Source: Casuarina equisetifolia
Lineage: Eukaryota > Streptophyta > Magnoliopsida > Fagales > Casuarinaceae
DNA: 64,000 nucleotides
Direction of reading: 5' to 3'
Assembly: GCA_028551475.1 (NCBI GenBank)
Contig: CM052356.1
Location: forward strand, 27,059,884-27,123,883
Part shown: positions 57,946 to 64,000 of the stretch, piece after piece
How positions within the stretch are numbered: the first letter of the stretch is position 1
How the letters are laid out: each line of letters begins with the position of its first letter
Notes under the pieces: generated by a model
The model's database searches: none
What the model was told of the DNA's origin: nothing
What the model saw: the letters and a program-made list of their open reading frames with translations, nothing else
Program-made: the position numbers and the translations under genes

Positions 57946-60900
57946 ATGGCGGTGAATATTGTGTCCCGGCGAGTCTCCGGCGGATCGGCGAGAGGAGCTC
58001 TGCGGTATGCTAGCTCTGCTTTCTGGAGGCCCTACTCAACGGCCTTCAGAGAGGAGAGGGATACTTTCGGACCTATCCTGGTCCCTTCAGACAAGTGAGT
58101 TACTGCCCTTTTGTGGCCTTCGAAAGGGACGCAGGAAGTGATTCCTTCTGTTTTGACCAATTTGTCTCCTCGTGCTTTTTAGGTTGTGGGGAGCACAAAC
58201 TCAGAGATCGTTGCAGAACTTTGACATCGGAGGCGAGCGTGAACGCATGCCCGAGCCAATCATTCGTGCCTTTGGTGTTCTCAAGAAATGCGCTGCTAAG
58301 GTTGGTCTTTTTGTTGTTTAATCCTTTTTCCCATCTCTCATTTTGGCGCCATTTCTTCGTTAAGTAATTGGAAATAGGAAAAAGCGTAAAGGCTACGTCT
58401 TTGATTTTGTACAGTCGCATCTTTTTCCTATTGCCAGATAATTGATTTTATAGTGCATTTTCCTCAGCCTAGCCTTGATTTTAGTGCACTTGACGGCTGC
58501 GTGACATTAGCGCAAAAATCACATGACCGTGGTTTGTTTATGCTCGTCTGAGGCGAAGTCTTTGCTGAGATGTGCTTGGCCTGTTATGTTGCAGGTGAAC
58601 ATAGAGTACGGTCTTGATCCAACCATCGGAAAAGCGATCATGCTAGCTGCCCAAGAAGTGGCGGAGGGAAAGCTAAACGATCAATTTCCACTGGTTGTAT
58701 GGCAAACTGGCAGTGGCACTCAAAGTAACATGAATGCCAATGAGGTTCGTGCTAGTTTATGCGTGTGCTTATGGATTTTCTTTTTTTTAAAAAAAAAAGT
58801 TATAGCTTCAGTTTTAAAAAAATTGGTAATTTGTTTAACTACCTTCATCGAGCAAAATGGGTGCCATGGGTGCGGATTCTTAACTGTTCATCACGTAGCT
58901 GAGTAATGGTGACAAAATGAGGAAAAAAGAAAAGGAAAAAAAAAAAGTGGTGCCCTAGTTGAATCTCTTATGTAGATTGCCTCTGTCAGTGATCATGGAG
59001 ATGGTGTAGTTGATAGTCCACGAAATACTCTATGAAGGACATATACCAAGCGAATGAAGGAAAAATATCTTATTAAAATGCTTATAAGTTCATGGAGTTG
59101 ACAAGTGTGGTGTTGTTGTCCAATGATGAAACAGCTAGTTGTTCTTCTTTTGAAGGGAATAGTACTTGTTCGAATTGAAACAGCTAGTTGTTCTTCTTTT
59201 GAAGGGAATACTGCTTGTTTGAATTATGTGTGCTGTGGGATTACCAGTAATTGGGTGGTAAAGAATTTTCTGATTAATCAATTTGTTTTTTTTCTTCTAA
59301 ACTGTGTTGTGATGATGTACCATCGCAGGTCATTGCAAACAGAGCAGCCGAGATCCTTGGCCATAAGCGTGGTGAAAAATTTGTGCACCCTAATGATCAC
59401 GTGAACAGAGCACAATCTTCTAATGACACCTTCCCTACTGTAAGCCTTTTTATTTTCTTTCATGTCCTAGTTTATTTCTAACTCTATACATGGTTCGTGC
59501 TATTTTTTTCAACTGGTTTATTTCCATCACTTGGAAGCAATCAAGACAGATTTCTCCTTAGGCTTATATTCCATTTTTTGTTGTCCAGTTATTGGTTCTT
59601 GCTATATTGAGTAATGTGGTTATCTTGTTCTCCAGGTAATGCATATTGCAGCTGCAACAGAAATAAATTCGAGATTATTACCAAATTTGAAACTGTTGCA
59701 TACTTCACTAAATTCAAAGGTTTGATGTTATTTACATCTATGTCTTGTATACTTATTGGATTTTTGATCTTTTGGATTTTCCTTGTTACTTTTGTGTCGT
59801 ACACATAAATTGAGCCCTTTGGGCTTTATGTGATTCTACTTGATATATAAGCCCTGTGTTTTCGAGATATGTGTGAACTTTGGTGTGTTAGATGGCCTTA
59901 TAGACCATCTCTGTTTGACATATGTGCATGCGTGACTAGATATTCAGTGAGAAACGTAATAAGTTTAGTATAGGCTGAGCTTTTGTGAAGTTGTGTACAC
60001 ATATCTTTGCTTTTGACACCTATTGCTTCCCTGGGTAGTGTATTTCTAGTGCTCTTATTCACTAGAGATGGCTTTTGATTATTGTCTTTATTATATGTAT
60101 ATGTGCGTGTGCATGTGCATGTGTCTGTATCTGTGTCGTAGCTAGCACCCTGATCCCCCCTCAGGAGTTACAATTTACTTGATTTTATGTTTAGTCCAAC
60201 TTGCTTTTGCAATTCTACTGTAGTAGTTCTTATGCTTACCTTTTCTTTACCAGTCTGATGAGTTCAAAGATATTGTAAAAATTGGACGCACTCACACTCA
60301 AGATGCCACACCTTTGACTCTTGGACAAGAGTTCAGCGGCTACACCACACAAGTAAGATGACTTATCTTGGTTGGAAGAATGGACCAAACTTTTATGTTT
60401 GTTGGGATGGATTTCTTAGTGCTTTGTCCTGTTGCAGGTGAAGTATGGCATTGACAGGGTGTTGTGCACTCTACCCCGAATGTATCAGGTTAACACCACA
60501 TATTAAAGTGTTGAATTTCCATTTTGTCCTTTCTACTCTCCTTTTACATTTCTAACTGGTCAGTGGTTTTATTTGAACAGCTTGCACAGGGTGGTACTGC
60601 TGTTGGGACTGGATTAAACACAAAGAAGGGGTATGTGGTTGCTTTGAGGTTCAAGCAATTTCACTTCGTTTATTACCTAATATGGTGATGTCAACTGTTC
60701 TAAAAAAGATTACTGTTGCTTTGTTATCATTCTTCTGAATTAATTTTGTTCCATTGTATCAATGTTCTAAGGTCTTTCTGTAGGGAATGTTGTTAAATAA
60801 TACTTATTAACTCTTTTTCCTTATTGTTCCAGAAATTTATTTTCATAAAACCATTGAAATGTTTCTTGGATTTTAGGAGTAATGAGAATGAATCCTGTAT

Positions 60901-63055
60901 TGTTTCTTTACTTATCACTCGGAAAGAGTACTTCCATGTACAAGTTGTTTTCTTTATGTTTAGCTTTGCCTTGTAATTTAGGTTTGATGTAAAGATAGCT
61001 GCAGCAGTGGCTGAAGAAACGGACTTACCATTTGTTACTGCAGAGAACAAATTTGAAGCCTTGGTGAGCTTCTAGTACCGACTCCTTTTCTCCTTTTGCT
61101 TTTATTCTATGTATGTTGTGAGAGATCATGTTTCATTTTATTGAGCAACTATGACGTTTCAATTTGTTCCACTTAGGAGTGAATAGTGCTGTGTGCTCAT
61201 ATTTGATCTTTGGCAGGCAGCACATGATGCCTTTGTTGAAACCAGTGGAGCCCTTAACACGATTGCTGTTTCTCTGATGAAGGTTGCAAATGACATACGT
61301 TTATTAGGGAGGTCAGTATGCCTAGTATGACCCTTGTATTTTTCATACAATATTTAAAGATTCTCACCACGTTTCTCCTGTACAGTGGTCCACGTTGTGG
61401 GCTTGGTGAACTCATTCTTCCTGAAAACGAGCCAGGAAGCAGTATTATGCCTGTAAAGTCCCATCTTGTTACCTGCATTTGTTTTCTGAATAACTCCTCA
61501 TCCCTGTTTCTTGAACGAGCCTATTCTGTTTCAGGGAAAGGTCAATCCTACTCAGTGCGAAGCTTTAACCATGGTCTGTGCTCAGGTAAGTTTAGTGTAT
61601 TGCAATAATTAAATAAGCTATAGGGAACTTCATAGCAAGGTTGTACTAAGCATAGAAAATATAGTCTTTCCTAGTTCTCCTATATAATTTAGTTATGCAG
61701 TTCTACTACATGAATCTGTCTGAAATTAAAATTAGTATTCTTGAACCGTCCTTGATGTCCTTTCTTTCACTTGTTCATTTTTGAAAATTTTCAGGTTATG
61801 GGAAACCATGTGGGCATCACAGTTGGTGGAGCTAATGGTCACTTTGAACTTAATGTGTACAAGCCAATGATTGCCAGCGCTCTTCTACACGTATGTCTTA
61901 ATGTTTTATTATTGTGCTGTACTTATTAACGAGTGCAGTATACTTTCAAAATCAACATTGTTTAGGAAAGTTCCCATGCGATCTGAAGTGCTTTGGGGAT
62001 GAAGTCAGTCAGCCTGGCAGTTTGGCTTTTCAAATATCTTCAAGCATAAGTTGGAAAGAGCTATCTGGGAATTTGGAAATTTGATCATAATAAAGTAAAG
62101 CATGCTGGCCTGGCCGCACTAGTTTTTATCTGGATCTGATTTGATATCTATGTTTGTAATCTCTCGATCTTTTCATGCAAAATTCATATCTGGCTACGTC
62201 ACTTTAGATGCAACTTAAATCTTGCTCAACTACTGTTCATGTGATGTTCAACTGATGTTTTGTTTCTCTTCTGTCAGTCGCTGAGATTGCTTGGGGATGC
62301 ATCTGCCTCCTTTGAAAAGAACTGTGTGAGGGGAATTCAAGCTAATAGGGAAAGAATCTCAAAATTGTTGCATGAGGTCAGTTAATGCTGGGTAGAGAGC
62401 ATAGAACTTTTAAATATTATCCTCCGTTTAAAATTTCAGTGCTAATGAACATTTGTTGTTGCTGTTTTGCGTCTTGCGTGGTTTTACAGTCACTGATGCT
62501 TGTTACATCCTTGAACCCGGTAAGCTTCCACTATGTTATGCCTTTGTTCATGTCTACGCTTTCTTATTTTCTATTCTTTGGGAATTAACTTTAGTTGGTG
62601 ATTCCATCCCAGAAAATTGGTTATGACAATGCTGCTGCCGTTGCCAAGAAAGCGCACAAGGAGGGTAGTACCCTGAAGGTATACTTCCTTCCCTCGCTCC
62701 TGTAATACTGTGATTCAGTCTATATTTTCAGTCTCTTGTCACCCATTCATGAAGTACACTAAAATAAATTTTCTTGTAAGAATATCCTCCTCTTGTTAGA
62801 CATGCATCTTTAAAAGCGTTCGGGTGGAAGATGCAAAGTAACATTACTAAATTATATAACCTGTATTTACTCTGCGAAGAAAATAATGTCTGCAGTGGAG
62901 TTTTGGGTTCTAATATTTAGTGACTTTGGATGGCCGAAGTAGCAATAACCAATGTCTTTACTGTGCAGGAAGCTGCGCTTAAACTGGGAGTACTAAACAG
63001 CGAAGAATTTGATAGTCTTGTGGTGCCTGAGAAAATGATTGGCCCATCTGACTGA
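57946..63055 (+). CDS. FUM1: Mitochondrial fumarate hydratase (class II fumarase), 17 exons
   Basis: The enzyme interconverts fumarate and malate in the TCA cycle. Exons: 57946-58094, 58183-58300, 58595-58744, 59329-59439, 59636-59719, 60254-60352, 60438-60488, 60581-60630, 60982-61063, 61217-61311, 61386-61452, 61535-61585, 61795-61890, 62278-62376, 62490-62519, 62613-62678, 62969-63055. All introns are GT-AG and all junctions keep frame. The total is 1485 nt, or 494 aa, against about 492 in Arabidopsis FUM1. The first ~30 residues are Arg/Ser/Ala-rich ([20 protein letters not shown]), a mitochondrial targeting peptide. Conserved motifs: [13 protein letters not shown] (127-139), [28 protein letters not shown] with the catalytic-region His (about 218), and the signature GSSIMPGKVNP (347-357) with the catalytic Ser loop. 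A candidate AATAAA poly(A) signal lies at 63152. The targeting peptide argues against a purely cytosolic FUM2-type role. Confidence 0.97.
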
Positions 63056-63151
63056 GAAGGCTATGCAGATTTTGAAGCTTCTGAGATTGATTTCAGCCCT
63101 CATTCCTTGATGTTGTACTTTTGCATTTTTGCCCCAAATAATTGGATTAGT

Positions 63152-63157
63152 AATAAA
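63152..63157 (+). terminator. Candidate poly(A) signal of FUM1
   Basis: An AATAAA hexamer about 100 bp after the FUM1 stop codon, followed by T-rich sequence. Plant poly(A) signals are loose, so this is only a candidate. The stretch from 63056 to 63605 holds no other recognised feature. Confidence 0.45.
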
Positions 63158-63605
63158 AAAGCCCAACAGGTGTAATTTGGAATTACCAAAACCCTATTCT
63201 TGAGGTTTTCTCCATGGTTGACTTGGTCTTTTCGGGAGTGAAATAGCAGTACATCAAGTAAATAAGGGGAAAGCCTCCGCCATTTTGTATGATTGTATGA
63301 GAAACATATACACACCTGAGATGAAGAAGAAAAAAAATTCCTGAAACATCTGTACTTGTCTCTAATTCAACTCCCCTGTTAGTGTTTGGAATTGGGACTG
63401 TTTCATGTGGTCTGTAATTTATTTTTATTACCTAGACGATCACCAAGCATGTGACGTAATTAATTGATTACCTCCTCGGACATACGCTAAGATTTCTTTT
63501 TCGGGGTCCTCACAGGTAATATGATGACTAAAAGTAACGGAAGTATCACTTGATTTTTGTACTTCATGCATATGCAGAACAATAAGCTATTTCTCAATAA
63601 ATAGC

Positions 63606-64000
63606 CTAGCCCTTCGGGCTCTTCAGGTCCCAAGTCGCTGGAAGGAGGAACTTCCTGCCGTTAGCACTGTAAGCATTATAACTTAGCCTTGTTGACCTCG
63701 CCCACCGTCAAATTTCCGGGGTACCTTGGACAGGCAGTAACAGCCTCCAGAGGATCCAATGGGTCTCCTTGGAAATATACGCTGTCCTGAAAAGGGTTAG
63801 TGGCAACTCTGGCAAGAACTGCTGCAACGTTCACAACCATGCCATCGGCTCCAATGTGGTGGCCCCGGCGGACCATATTCGGGAAGTGCATAAGGCCATG
63901 CACATGCATTAGGGGGGGTCTCCTACATGGGCATATATACTGCCCTGCATTAGGGAATGTTAATGTTTTCTCCCTTAGCATGTCTAGTGGACAGAACAAA
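63606..64000 (-). pseudogene. EXORDIUM-like (EXL) protein, C-terminal fragment, broken; continues beyond window
   Basis: EXORDIUM/phi-1 proteins are secreted apoplastic proteins linked to brassinosteroid- and carbon-dependent growth. The minus frame reads GADGMVVNVAAVLARVATNP, FQGDPLDPLEAVTACP, then YPGNLTVGEVNKA, which fits the conserved C-terminal domain. Two lesions are visible. About 8 residues (a GIFGSGAYP-type segment) are missing between TACP and RYPG, and an extra A near 63682-63685 shifts the frame. After that shift the conserved SYNAYSANGRKFLLPATWD follows in another phase and ends at a TAG (63606-63608). The CPGQC-type Cys region upstream also looks altered (YICPCRRPP). The 5' part lies outside the window. 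Confidence 0.8.

Overview
This is a 64 kb stretch of plant nuclear DNA, almost certainly from a eudicot and plausibly a woody one. The evidence is the gene content (a chloroplast-type SppA protease, a mitochondrial fumarase split by 16 introns, SOFL, CYSTM, CH-domain KIN-14 kinesin, polygalacturonase and EXORDIUM-like sequences), AT-rich introns and spacers, GT-AG splice sites, and dense LTR-retrotransposon material. I could not place it to species. No bacterial genes, CRISPR arrays or tRNA/rRNA genes were seen.

Layout. 0-3 kb: AT-rich spacer with one short LINE tail. 3.2-17.9 kb: a direct tandem duplication (copies A and B) of a locus for a small unrecognised membrane protein. Both copies are broken by LTR retrotransposons. 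Copy A carries a 164-bp solo LTR and an old 5.4-kb non-coding element. Copy B carries a young 5.2-kb Ty1/copia element with near-identical LTRs and a 1337-codon gag-pol frame. Each copy preserves the empty site of the other's insertion. 18.5-28.2 kb, minus strand: a complete 13-exon SPPA gene (686 aa, Ser/Lys catalytic pair present). 31.2-31.6 kb, minus: a SOFL gene. 33.3-36.9 and 40.4-42.5 kb: a second segmental duplication carrying two CYSTM genes. The first is intact. The second has lost an intron donor to a CT microsatellite. 42.6-54.97 kb: a strongly rearranged block. The CH-domain half of a KIN-14 kinesin lies on the plus strand, followed by about 5 kb of tandem and inverted repeats built from a small TRIM-like element and a minisatellite. 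The motor half of a KIN-14 gene follows on the minus strand, fused at about 53.2 kb to a decayed polygalacturonase. 57.9-63.1 kb, plus: a complete 17-exon mitochondrial fumarase (494 aa). 63.6-64 kb, minus: the broken C-terminal end of an EXORDIUM-like gene.

The genes do not form an operon or pathway. The intact ones (SPPA in plastids, FUM1 in mitochondria, SOFL, CYSTM1) are independent housekeeping or regulatory genes embedded in repeat-rich, pseudogene-rich DNA. Exon junctions were derived by hand from reading-frame continuity and splice consensus. For SPPA and FUM1 every junction keeps frame and the total length is a multiple of three.

I did not find a convincing new biological system. 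The observations most worth checking are the inverted, split kinesin flanking the repeat array, the polygalacturonase-kinesin junction, the CYSTM copy whose splice donor was replaced by a microsatellite, and the twin loci with reciprocal retrotransposon insertions.
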